From JAWKRB01 sp041389885 (GTDB lineage: Bacteria; Myxococcota_A; Polyangia; Polyangiales; Ga0077539): DNA of 64,000 nucleotides. Below the pieces are notes generated by a model. The model searched no databases and was not told where the DNA came from. It saw only the letters and a program-made list of their open reading frames with translations. The first letter of the stretch is position 1, and each line of letters starts with the position of its first letter. Below are positions 19,150 to 26,418 of this stretch, piece by piece. Where the stretch lies: positions 5,009 to 69,008 of the forward strand of contig JAWKRB010000039.1 in the NCBI GenBank assembly GCA_041389885.1, written 5' to 3'. Position numbers and translations under genes: made by a program.

Positions 19150-20083
19150 CCCGCGCGGCCTCGGGGCGGCGCAGCGCGCGCAGCGCGTGGTCGCGAAACG
19201 CGCGCACCTTCGCGGGCAGCAGCGCCGCGTCGGCGTGGAGCAGAAAGAGCGCGCCCCGCTCGACGAGGCGCCAGTCTTCGAGCACCCGCACGAGGCGCCC
19301 CGCGGCGAGGTCGGCCTCGGCGTGCGCCTCGAGGAGCAGCCCGACGCCCGCCCCCGCCACCGTCGCGCCGACGGTGAAGGTGTTGTCGTTCGCGAGGAGC
19401 GCCGAGGCCACGCCCAGCGGCGCGAGCTCGTCGCCGCGCCGCAGGGTCAGCCGCGGCGCCCTGCCCCCGTAGGGCATGCGCACGAGGCGGTGCGCCGACA
19501 GCGCGTCGGGCGTCGCCGGGGCGCCGTGGCGCGCGAGGTAGCCGGGCGACGCGAAGAGCGCGAGGCTCATCTCCACGAGCCGGTGCGCGATCAGGGGAGA
19601 GTCGCGGAGCGTCGCCGCGGCGCGAAAGGCCACGTCGATGCGGTGGGCCTCGAAGTCGAGGGTGGCCTGCGAGAGCTCGACCTCGACCCGCACCGCCGGG
19701 TGCGCGTCGATGAAGCTCGCGACCACCGGCGCGATGAGGTTCCCGAGGTCGGTGGGCGCGGTCAGCCGGAGCACGCCTCGGGGCTCCGCGCGCCCCGCCC
19801 ACAGCTCCGCGGCGGCCTCGTCGAGGGTCTCGAGGGCGCGCCCGGCTCGCTCTCGAAAGCCGACGCCCTCCTCGGTGAGCGAGACCCGCCGCGCGCCCCG
19901 GCGGAGCAGCGCCGCGCCGAGCGCCCGCTCCAGCCGCGCCACCCGGCGGCTCGTGGCCCCCTTGCTCTCCCCCATCGCCCGCGACGCCGCGGTGATCGAG
20001 CCCAGGTCCCCCGCGAGGCAGAAGGCCCGAAGGTCGGCCAGGTCACCCGACAGCGTCTCGTTTTCAGAAACCTTCGGTCTCAT
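19127..20083 (-). CDS. LysR-family transcriptional regulator
   Basis: 318 residues. The N-terminal winged helix-turn-helix (about residues 12-72) reads DLRAFCLAGDLGSITAASRAM, then SKGATSRRVARLERALGAAL, the classic LysR recognition helix and wing. The effector domain follows with LRLTAPTDLGNLIAPVVASF and an Asp-rich hinge-type strand LDFEAHRIDVAFR. It belongs to the DsdC/PecT/AaeR-like subclass in which an aromatic or reactive compound is often the ligand; that point is inference. It faces the DoxX gene across 70 bp, so autoregulation and control of DoxX from a shared operator are likely. Its 3' end overlaps MscS. Confidence 0.9.
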   Translation of the reverse strand: MRPKVSENETLSGDLADLRAFCLAGDLGSITAASRAMGESKGATSRRVARLERALGAALLRRGARRVSLTEEGVGFRERAGRALETLDEAAAELWAGRAEPRGVLRLTAPTDLGNLIAPVVASFIDAHPAVRVEVELSQATLDFEAHRIDVAFRAAATLRDSPLIAHRLVEMSLALFASPGYLARHGAPATPDALSAHRLVRMPYGGRAPRLTLRRGDELAPLGVASALLANDNTFTVGATVAGAGVGLLLEAHAEADLAAGRLVRVLEDWRLVERGALFLLHADAALLPAKVRAFRDHALRALRRPEAARVTPRSAP

Positions 20084-20119
20084 GTTGGCTGTCTTGTATC
20101 ACTTTGAGAAACGATCCAG

Positions 20120-20133
20120 GTTGAGGTCTCAAC
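20120..20133. promoter_or_regulatory. Inverted repeat, candidate LysR operator
   Basis: A perfect 6-bp inverted repeat, GTTGAG-GT-CTCAAC, sits between the divergent LysR and DoxX genes, 20 bp before the DoxX start codon. LysR-type regulators bind short dyads with T and A near the ends. It is the only clear dyad I see in this 70-bp gap, but it has not been tested against other genomes. Confidence 0.4.
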
Positions 20134-20153
20134 ACCCACCGGAGATCAAGACC

Positions 20154-20588
20154 ATGACCGTCGACACCGCCTCGCACCTCGCAGCCCCCGCCCCCTCGAA
20201 GGGCCTTCACCTCGGCCTCTGGATCGCCCAGGGCCTCGCCGGCTTCGCCTTCCTCGGCGCGGGCGCGACCAAGCTCAGCACACCCATCGCCGAGCTCGCG
20301 ACGAAGATGCCCTGGGTCACGCACTTTCCCGAGCTCGCGGTGCGGGCCATCGGCGCGGCGGAGCTCGCGGGCGCGCTCGGGCTGGTGCTCCCCTCGGCGC
20401 TCCGGATTCAGCCCAGGCTCACGCCCCTCGCGGCGGTGGGGCTGGTGCTGGTGATGCTCGGCGCGGCGGGCACGCACGTGGCGCTGGGCGAGGCGGCGAT
20501 GATGGCGCCGTCGCTGATCCTCGGGGGGCTCTCGGCGTTCATCGCGTGGGGGCGGGGCGTGAAGGCGCCCATCGCGCCCCGGGCGTGA
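20154..20588 (+). CDS. DoxX-family membrane protein
   Basis: 144 residues with four hydrophobic helices. Motifs typical of DoxX are present: WIAQGLAGFAFLGAGATKL at residues 24-42, AVRAIGAAELAGALGLVLP at about 64-82, and two further helices. Members include subunits linked to thiosulfate:quinone oxidoreductase and many small membrane proteins of unclear function; LysR-controlled DoxX genes are often switched on by quinones, aldehydes or thiol stress. ATG 20154 follows GGAGA at 20141. It is transcribed away from the LysR gene and no other gene follows closely, so it is probably the regulator's main target. The following 190 bp to the next gene contain no other supported gene. Confidence 0.85.
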   Translation: MTVDTASHLAAPAPSKGLHLGLWIAQGLAGFAFLGAGATKLSTPIAELATKMPWVTHFPELAVRAIGAAELAGALGLVLPSALRIQPRLTPLAAVGLVLVMLGAAGTHVALGEAAMMAPSLILGGLSAFIAWGRGVKAPIAPRA

Positions 20589-20779
20589 CCCCGCGACGCG
20601 CCCGCGCTGCACCCGGTGCGCAGGCCGCGCGAGCTGCGCAGGAAGCGCGCGTTCGACAAGGCGCAGGGGTAACGGATTGAGCCTTTCCTGCGAAGGAGCG
20701 CTGGGATAATAGATCTGACGCGCCCTGTGAGCCTCTTTCACTTTCTCCCTTGAGGCGCCGTCGGAATGGAGTCGCTGAG

Positions 20780-21607
20780 ATGATCGTCCCCGCTGGCGCG
20801 CTGCTCGTGGCGCTGCTCCCCATGGTCCCCGAGAACGTCGCCGCCGCGCGTGGGCCCGTGATCCTCAACGCGCGCCTCCGGGCCGACGTGGTCGACCTCG
20901 CGGCGGTCGGCGCCCACCTCGGGCAGAGCGCCCTCACCCTCGCGCAGCCCTCGGCCCGCCGCGTGCCGGTCGCGCAGCCCCCCGCGCAGCCCCCCGCGCC
21001 CGTCGCCGCGCCGACGCCCCCGCCCGCGGCCGACGACGCCTGCGCCGCAGACCGCGAGGCCTGCCAGGAGTCGGAGCAGATCGCGCGCAACGTGCTCCGG
21101 CACCGCGAGCGCTCGCTGCGCACGCACCGCGCCTTCGGCATCGCCGCGTGGAGCTCGATGCTGGTCACCGAGATCCTCGGCACCATCCAGATCGTGAACC
21201 AGGACTCGTGGTTCGGCCGCGGCGCCTGCGCGAGCAACCCCGACGCCTTCGGGTGCCGCCAGTCGAGCCTCATCACCGGGCTCCACGAGGGCTTCGCGTT
21301 CACCACCGTGGGGCTCTACCTCACCGCGGGGATCATCGGCGCCAGCGCCGCCGACCCCGAGCGCGCCTCCGAGGGCGACGGCGCCGCGCAGCGCAGGCTG
21401 CGGCTGCACAAGACCCTCGCGTGGATCCACGGCGCGGGCATGGTGCTCCTCCCCCTGCTCGGCGTGATCAGCGCGTACCCGCAGATCGTCGGCGCGACGA
21501 GCAACGAGGCGCGGGCCGACGTGGGCCGCGCGATGCGCACCCTCCACGCCATCGTGGGCTACTCGACCTTCACGGCGTTCACCATCGCGGCGGCAATCGA
21601 GCTGTGA
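20780..21607 (+). CDS. Exported or membrane protein with cytochrome b561-like helices
   Basis: 275 residues. A signal or anchor helix lies at residues 1-20, then a Pro/Ala-rich linker around residue 75, then four hydrophobic helices from about 120 to the end. The helices carry conserved-looking histidines: RTHRAFGIAAW, RLHKTLAWIHGAGMVLLP and TLHAIVGYSTFTAF. Paired histidines on adjacent helices resemble heme b ligands of the cytochrome b561/ferric-reductase-like fold, although I cannot name the exact family. A Cys-rich loop (CAADREACQ; CASNPDAFGC) faces the outside. ATG 20780 and the in-frame TTG 20750 are both possible starts. It overlaps the next gene by GTGA and heads a three-gene operon of exported redox-like proteins. 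Confidence 0.55.
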   Translation: MIVPAGALLVALLPMVPENVAAARGPVILNARLRADVVDLAAVGAHLGQSALTLAQPSARRVPVAQPPAQPPAPVAAPTPPPAADDACAADREACQESEQIARNVLRHRERSLRTHRAFGIAAWSSMLVTEILGTIQIVNQDSWFGRGACASNPDAFGCRQSSLITGLHEGFAFTTVGLYLTAGIIGASAADPERASEGDGAAQRRLRLHKTLAWIHGAGMVLLPLLGVISAYPQIVGATSNEARADVGRAMRTLHAIVGYSTFTAFTIAAAIEL

Positions 21608-22287
21608 GCGCGCGCCTCGCGACCACGCTCGCCCTCTCCGGCGCGCTCTGCACCCTCCCGGCGTTCGCGAACGAAGACGGCCGTCAGGTCGACCGCGCGA
21701 TGCGCGGCTGCGGCACCGCGCTGACCTGCCACGGGGTCAACCCCGGCGCCTCGGCGCGCATCGAGGGTCCCATGCGCCTCGACCCTGGCGCCCGCGGCAC
21801 CTACACCCTGGTGATCACCAGCACCCGGAGCGATTTCGTGGCGGGAGGGTTCAACATCGCCGCGGCCGGCGCGACCCTCGCGCCCAACGGAACAGTGTCG
21901 CAGCTCCGCAGCGGGCAGCTCACCCACGTCGCCCGGGTCGCCCGCAGCGGCGCCGAGGTGCGCGTGCCCTTCGACGTCGTCGCGCCCATGACCGCGGGCG
22001 CCGCCATGATCTTCGCCGCAGGAAACGCCGTGAACGGACTCTCCACCAGCTCCAACGACGCCTGGGCCATCACCGCGCTCTCCGTCGCCGTGGGCGCCGA
22101 GGGCGCAGACGCCGGCGCGCCCGTTGACTCGGGCGTCGCGGTCGACGCGGGCCCGCGCACCGAGCGCTACGACCCCACGGCCTCGTCGGCCTACGGGGGC
22201 TGCCGCGCGGCGCCCGGTCGGCCCCGCGGCGCCTGGGCGGCCCTCGCGCTGCTGGGCCTCGCCGCCCGCCGCAGGAGGCCGCGATGA
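21604..22287 (+). CDS. Exported choice-of-anchor-V-type protein with MYXO-CTERM-like tail
   Basis: 227 residues. A signal peptide (LATTLALSGALCTLPAFA) is followed by a Cys-rich start CGTALTCHGVNPGASA, then a reelin-like beta sandwich with AGGFNIAAAGATL, a THVARVAR strand and MIFAAGNAVNGLSTSSNDAW. This matches what I know as the choice-of-anchor V domain. A Thr/Asp/Ala linker leads to a terminal Gly-Gly-Cys, a hydrophobic helix (AWAALALLGLAA) and RRRRPR, the MYXO-CTERM pattern for surface sorting. The Cys spacing before CH is five residues, so it is not a canonical heme c site. It starts with GTG overlapping the previous stop and ends with an ATGA overlap into the diheme lipoprotein gene. Confidence 0.75.
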   Translation: MSARLATTLALSGALCTLPAFANEDGRQVDRAMRGCGTALTCHGVNPGASARIEGPMRLDPGARGTYTLVITSTRSDFVAGGFNIAAAGATLAPNGTVSQLRSGQLTHVARVARSGAEVRVPFDVVAPMTAGAAMIFAAGNAVNGLSTSSNDAWAITALSVAVGAEGADAGAPVDSGVAVDAGPRTERYDPTASSAYGGCRAAPGRPRGAWAALALLGLAARRRRPR

Positions 22288-22820
22288 GCCGCGCGCTCCT
22301 GACCCTCGCGCTCGTCGCGGCGAGCTCTGCGGCCATGCTCTCGTGCGGAGAGGAGGCGCCCACGCCGAGGCTCCCAGGCTGGGGCACGGCGTGCGTCTCG
22401 GGCACCTACTGGGGCCGGGGAGACTACGGCGACAACCTCATGCACCCCGGCCGCGCGTGCATCACCTGCCACTCCGAGCGGCGCCGGGGTCCGGTCTTCA
22501 CGGTCGCGGGCACGATCTACTCGGAGTTCAACGAGGAGAACGACTGCAACGGCAACGCGGGGCCCGCCGAGGCGCGCAACGAGGTCGAGATCACCGACTC
22601 GAGCGGCGAGCCCTTCTTCATCATCGCCAACAGCGCCGGGAACTTCTACACCACGCACCGCTTTCAGCTGCCCTTTCGCCGGGTGCGCGTGCGGGGCACG
22701 AACGGGCGCATCGCCGAGATGGGCAGCGCGCCGCCGCACGGCGACTGCAACAGCTGCCACACCCGCGAGGGCACCTCGACGGCGACGGGCATGGCGCCGG
22801 GTCGCGTGGTGCTCCAGTAG
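22284..22820 (+). CDS. Lipoprotein with two CxxCH heme-c motifs
   Basis: 178 residues. The signal peptide MSRALLTLALVAASSAAMLSC ends in a plausible lipobox with Cys21. Two canonical heme c motifs are present, CITCH near residue 60 in a MHPGRACITCH context and CNSCH near 155, separated by a carboxypeptidase-like beta domain (FTVAGTIYSEFNEENDCNG and FYTTHRFQLPF). It is predicted to be a periplasmic or outer-membrane diheme lipoprotein. Its ATG overlaps the stop of the MYXO-CTERM gene, and the upstream b561-like membrane protein could pass electrons to it. No catalytic function can be assigned. Confidence 0.8.
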   Translation: MSRALLTLALVAASSAAMLSCGEEAPTPRLPGWGTACVSGTYWGRGDYGDNLMHPGRACITCHSERRRGPVFTVAGTIYSEFNEENDCNGNAGPAEARNEVEITDSSGEPFFIIANSAGNFYTTHRFQLPFRRVRVRGTNGRIAEMGSAPPHGDCNSCHTREGTSTATGMAPGRVVLQ

Positions 22821-22867
22821 CGAACGACGCTTGACGCGGCGCGCGAGACGGGATTCCCCTTCGGGCG

Positions 22868-23521
22868 ATGATCAACCTGTCGCGAGAGGGGAGCGTCTTC
22901 GTTCTCCGCATGTGCCTCGGTGAGAACCGCTTCAACCCCGAGTTCGTCGCCGCGATGAACGCCGCCCTCGACGAGGTCGAGCGGAGCGGCACCCCCTCGG
23001 CCCTGGTCACCACGGGCGAGGGGAAGTTCTACTCCAACGGCCTCGACCTCGCGTGGATGGCCACCGGCGTCGACGTCGTCGCGTTCACCCGCACGGTGCA
23101 CCAGCTGTTGGGCCGCGTGCTGTGCTTTCCCCGCCCCACCGTCGCGGCGGTGAACGGCCACGCATTCGCCGGCGGGGGGATGCTCATGCTCGCCCACGAC
23201 GCTGCGGTGATGCGCGAAGACCGCGGCTTCTTCTGCCTCCCCGAGGCCGACATCGGCATCCCCTTCACCGACCCGATGTTCGCCCTCATCGCCGCGCGGC
23301 TGCCGCAGCCGGTGCTCCACGAGGCGTGCACCTCCGCCCGGCGCTACGGCGGCCCCGACGCGGCGCGCGCGGGCGTCGTGAGCGCCGCGCTCCCCGAGGC
23401 CGAGGTGCTCCCCGCCGCCATCGCGCGGGCGGAGGCCCTCGCGGGCAAGGAGCCCGCCACGCTCCAGGCGATCAAGCGGGGGCTCTACGCGCCGGCGTTG
23501 AAGCTCCTCGAAGAGGGCTGA
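22868..23521 (+). CDS. Enoyl-CoA hydratase/isomerase family protein
   Basis: 217 residues, short for the crotonase superfamily (about 260) but with the core intact. The first oxyanion-hole region is FYSNGLDLAWM, the second is VAAVNGHAFAGGGMLMLAHD, and the substrate region is FFCLPEADIGIPF. The usual two catalytic glutamates of hydratases are not both obvious: LPEADIG supplies one, so an isomerase (delta3,delta2-enoyl-CoA isomerase-like) role is as likely as hydration. The C-terminal trimerisation helices are short, which accounts for the length. ATG 22868 was chosen; it lies 47 bp after the lipoprotein gene and is probably expressed separately. It converges on the PhoD-like gene, with 4 bp between stops. 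Confidence 0.85.
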   Translation: MINLSREGSVFVLRMCLGENRFNPEFVAAMNAALDEVERSGTPSALVTTGEGKFYSNGLDLAWMATGVDVVAFTRTVHQLLGRVLCFPRPTVAAVNGHAFAGGGMLMLAHDAAVMREDRGFFCLPEADIGIPFTDPMFALIAARLPQPVLHEACTSARRYGGPDAARAGVVSAALPEAEVLPAAIARAEALAGKEPATLQAIKRGLYAPALKLLEEG

Positions 23522-23525
23522 GCGA

Positions 23526-25145
23526 TCAGGGCGCCAGGGGCGGCGGGTCGTCGGGGGGAGGGTCCGCCGTCTGTGTCTGCACGAGGTGCCGCGCGCCCGC
23601 GCGCGACTCGAGCACGGCGGCGACGCGGGGGGTGAGCGTGCGGTCGCCGCGCTCGACGGTGCCGTCGTCGAGGAGGTTCCACACGGCCTGCATCCTCGCC
23701 TCGGTGAGGTCGACGAGCACCCAGCCGCGGCGCGTGAGGTCGACGAAGCGCAAGTGCTGCAAGGAGTTGCGCATACGCTCCTCTTCGAACTCGCCCATGT
23801 TGAGCAGGCTCGGGGCGCTCACGCCGGGGGTCACCAGCTCGACGCCGAGGGAGCCCGCGCCGGTGCGTGGGTCGTAGCGCCGGGGGTCGCGGGGGTCGGG
23901 GGTGACGTCGAAGGCCCAGGAGGTGTGCACGTCGCCGGTGAGCACCACGGGGTCGCCCACGCCGGGGAGGCGCAGCGCGGCGAAGAGCCGGTCGCGGGCG
24001 GCGGGGTAGCCGTCCCAGGCGTCGACGTTGAGGTCGTTGGGCCGCGGCGAGAGGATCACCTGCTGCGCGAGCACCCGCCACTGCGCGCCGCCGTCGGCGA
24101 GCTGCGCGGCGAGCCAGGCCTCCTGGGTCATCCCCAGGAGGCTCCGCGAGGGGTCGCGCAGCCGCGGGGTCTCGTAGGGCTTCTGGGCGTCGCGGCCGTC
24201 GTAGCGCGTGTCGAGGAGGGTCACGTCGGCGAGGGGGCCGTAGCGCAGCCGTCGGTAGATCCACGGGCCGCGGCTCTCGCGCGTGGGCATCCACTCGAAC
24301 CACGCCCGCCGCGCGGCCTCGGCGCGGGCGCGAAACCGGGGGTCGGGGACGCCGTCGGTGCCGTCGCGAAACGAGTTGTTCGAGAACTCGTGGTCGTCCC
24401 ACACCGCGGCCATGGGGTGCTGGCGGTGCATGGCCTGGAGGTCGGGGTCTCTGCGGTACTGCGCGTAGCGGCGGCGGTAGTCGCTGAGGGTGAAGAGCTC
24501 GGTGGGCGGGTCGTAGGCGCGCACGTCGCCGAAGTAGTTCGAGGGGTACTCGTAGATGTAGTCCCCGAGGTGCAGCACGAGGTCGAGGTCGGCGCGCGCG
24601 GCGATGTCGCGGTAGACGTGAAAGTACCCGTGCGCGAGGCTCGCGCAGCTCACCGCCGCCAGGCGCAGCCGAGAGACCCGCTCGACCGGCGCCGTGCGCG
24701 TGCGGCCGATGGGAGACACCGCGTCGCCGCTGCGAAAGCGGTAGTACCAGACGCTCCCAGGGCGCAGGCCGGAGACGTCGACCTTCGCGGTCCAGTCACG
24801 GCGCGCGTCGGCCACGAGGCTCCCGCGGGCGACCACCTCGGTGAAATCGGGGGTCGACGCGAGCTCCCAGCGCAGCAACGCCTTGTCACCTGGAACGGTC
24901 GGCGCCTGCGGCGTCGCGCGGGTCCACAGGATCACCCGGTCGCTCAGCGGGTCTCCGCTCGCCACCCCGTGCTCGAAGCGCACCTCGACGGTCGGGCCGA
25001 CATCCGCGTCGTCGGGCACCGCCGCGTCGTTGGCGAAATCTCCCGCGTCGACCGGGTCGTCTGGAGGCGCCGACGGCGACGCGCCGCACCCCGCCAGCGT
25101 CGCGGCGAGGGAGGCCAGCAGCTCGCGTCGAGAGAGGCGGTCCAT
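23526..25145 (-). CDS. PhoD-like alkaline phosphatase / phosphodiesterase, Tat lipoprotein
   Basis: 539 residues. The N-terminus reads MDRLSRRELLASLAATLAGC, a twin-arginine signal merged with a lipobox (Cys20), so export is in folded form with lipid anchoring. A Pro/Asp/Ala linker precedes the N-terminal Fn3-like PhoD domain (FEHGVASGDPLSDRVILWTR) and the metallophosphatase domain with LAAVSCAS, VLHLGDYIYEY, WDDHEFSNN and VLTGDVHTSWAF. These supply the metal-binding Asp, His and Cys residues of the Fe/Ca PhoD centre. It would release phosphate from esters outside the inner membrane. It lies 44 bp downstream of the radical SAM gene on the same strand; the gap shows no clear terminator, so read-through is possible, but its function suggests a separate unit. 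Confidence 0.9.
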   Translation of the reverse strand: MDRLSRRELLASLAATLAGCGASPSAPPDDPVDAGDFANDAAVPDDADVGPTVEVRFEHGVASGDPLSDRVILWTRATPQAPTVPGDKALLRWELASTPDFTEVVARGSLVADARRDWTAKVDVSGLRPGSVWYYRFRSGDAVSPIGRTRTAPVERVSRLRLAAVSCASLAHGYFHVYRDIAARADLDLVLHLGDYIYEYPSNYFGDVRAYDPPTELFTLSDYRRRYAQYRRDPDLQAMHRQHPMAAVWDDHEFSNNSFRDGTDGVPDPRFRARAEAARRAWFEWMPTRESRGPWIYRRLRYGPLADVTLLDTRYDGRDAQKPYETPRLRDPSRSLLGMTQEAWLAAQLADGGAQWRVLAQQVILSPRPNDLNVDAWDGYPAARDRLFAALRLPGVGDPVVLTGDVHTSWAFDVTPDPRDPRRYDPRTGAGSLGVELVTPGVSAPSLLNMGEFEEERMRNSLQHLRFVDLTRRGWVLVDLTEARMQAVWNLLDDGTVERGDRTLTPRVAAVLESRAGARHLVQTQTADPPPDDPPPLAP

Positions 25146-25189
25146 GCGACCCGCGAGGTCTAGCACGGGTGCGGCCTCGATGTCGCGCG

Positions 25190-26227
25190 TCACCCCAAAC
25201 GGCTCGCGAGGGCGAGGCGCAGCGCGTCCCACACCGCCGCGGGCTTGAACTCGAGCACCCGGTTCACCGCGTGGGTGGGCACGCAGGCGCAGCCCGGACC
25301 CGTGGGCGCGGCGAGCATCTCGAAGGCCCGCGCGAAGCCGTAGCGCCGCCCGTTGCCCTGCTCCACCTGCCCCTGGGTGAGCAGGCAGGGCGCCACGGTG
25401 CCGTCGCTCATCACGTAGCCGTAGTACATCCCCGCGTAGCACGCGTCGCAGCCGCCCAGGTAGCGCCCGCGCAGGTGCGCCTCGAGCAGCGCGACGGTGT
25501 TCCCCACGGGGCGCCCGGCGCGCTTCGCCGCGAGGAGCGCCCGCGCCACCGAGGCCACCCCCGCGTCGTCGGTGCGCCGCGCGATGGGGAGCAGCACGTC
25601 GGTGTCGGCGTCGTGCTCGAGCTGAAAGAAGGCCTGAAAGCCCATCGACGACGCCACGTCGAGCACGTGGTCGACCGCGCCGATGCCCCTCGGCGTGAGC
25701 ACGGTCATGGTCACCACGGGCACGCCGCGGGCGCGCAGGCGCTCCAGGGCGTCGATCGCCTTGTCGTAGGATCCCTTGTGCCGCTGCGCGTCGTGCACGT
25801 CGCGGGGGCCGTCGAGGGTCACGCACACCAGGTCGAGGGCGGCGACCTCGTCGAGGCGGTCGGCCACGAACCACCCGTTGGTGTTCATCGCCGCGTGCAC
25901 GCCGACGGACTTCAGGTGCGCGATGAGCGCGCCGAGGTCCTTGCGCAGCAGGGGCTCTCCGCCGATGAGGCTCACGCGGCCCAGGCCCGCGGCGCGCAGG
26001 TCGTCGACGGCGGCGATCCACTCGTCGGCGGTCATCTCGGCGCGGCGCTGCAGCGGGATGTTGCAGTACTCACAGCGAAAGTTGCAGCGGTTGGTCACCG
26101 AGAGGGTCATCTGAAAGGGGCTCTTGCGCCCGACGACCCGTCTCGCGCCGAGCTGCGCCACGGGCAGCGCGCGTCGCCCCAGCTCGATCACCCCGTGGCC
26201 CAGCGCGCGGGCGGTCTCGGTCGCCAT
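25190..26227 (-). CDS. Radical SAM enzyme with C-terminal cysteine cluster (SPASM-like)
   Basis: 345 residues. The CxxxCxxC motif is CNFRCEYC (about residues 48-55) after LSVTNR, followed by GGEPLLRKDL, the usual GGE SAM-amine motif, then MNTNGW and VTLDGPRDVHD. Several cysteines in the last 110 residues (GGCDACYAG, APCLL, GCAC) resemble SPASM or twitch auxiliary Fe-S cluster ligands. HpnH, MoaA-like and RiPP-modifying enzymes share this layout. No RiPP precursor is seen nearby. It is the last gene of the minus-strand cluster starting at 30600, with a 14-bp gap after the DUF5989 gene. The substrate is probably the prenylated or carbamoylated product of the upstream genes; that is inference. 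Confidence 0.85.
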   Translation of the reverse strand: MATETARALGHGVIELGRRALPVAQLGARRVVGRKSPFQMTLSVTNRCNFRCEYCNIPLQRRAEMTADEWIAAVDDLRAAGLGRVSLIGGEPLLRKDLGALIAHLKSVGVHAAMNTNGWFVADRLDEVAALDLVCVTLDGPRDVHDAQRHKGSYDKAIDALERLRARGVPVVTMTVLTPRGIGAVDHVLDVASSMGFQAFFQLEHDADTDVLLPIARRTDDAGVASVARALLAAKRAGRPVGNTVALLEAHLRGRYLGGCDACYAGMYYGYVMSDGTVAPCLLTQGQVEQGNGRRYGFARAFEMLAAPTGPGCACVPTHAVNRVLEFKPAAVWDALRLALASRLG

Positions 26228-26241
26228 GATGTGCGGTCCTC

Positions 26242-26418
26242 TCAGAACAGCGAGTACACGAAGGGCGCCAGCGGCGCGACGGCGTTGATGGCCCAGAGCA
26301 GCGCCGCGAGCAAGAGCAGCAGCGCCACCAGCGGCGCGAACACCGAGAGCCCCTGCGCGCGCAGCGCCCCGAAGGTGCGCGCGACGGTGCGCGGGATCGC
26401 CTTGAGCGCCGCGTTCAC
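26242..26418 (-). CDS. DUF5989-type single-helix membrane microprotein
   Basis: 58 residues. A basic amphipathic N-terminus (MNAALKAIPRTVARTFGAL) is followed by one membrane helix over residues 28-46 and a short tail ending APFVYSLF. The ending APF(V/I)Y(S/T)LF after a hydrophobic helix is what I recall for DUF5989 proteins, which are typically encoded next to NodU-type carbamoyltransferases and SxtJ-like membrane proteins. It starts at GTG 26418 inside the stop of the carbamoyltransferase gene (GTGA), a strong sign of translational coupling and perhaps complex formation. No separate SxtJ gene is present. Its job may be to hold the carbamoyltransferase at the membrane. Confidence 0.75.
   Translation of the reverse strand: MNAALKAIPRTVARTFGALRAQGLSVFAPLVALLLLLAALLWAINAVAPLAPFVYSLF

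Noticed and set aside
20677..20710. Promoter-like TTGAGC and GATAAT before the b561-like gene
   Set aside because: The spacing is 22 bp, too long for a sigma-70 promoter, so it is not listed as a feature; the -10 element alone may still be used.
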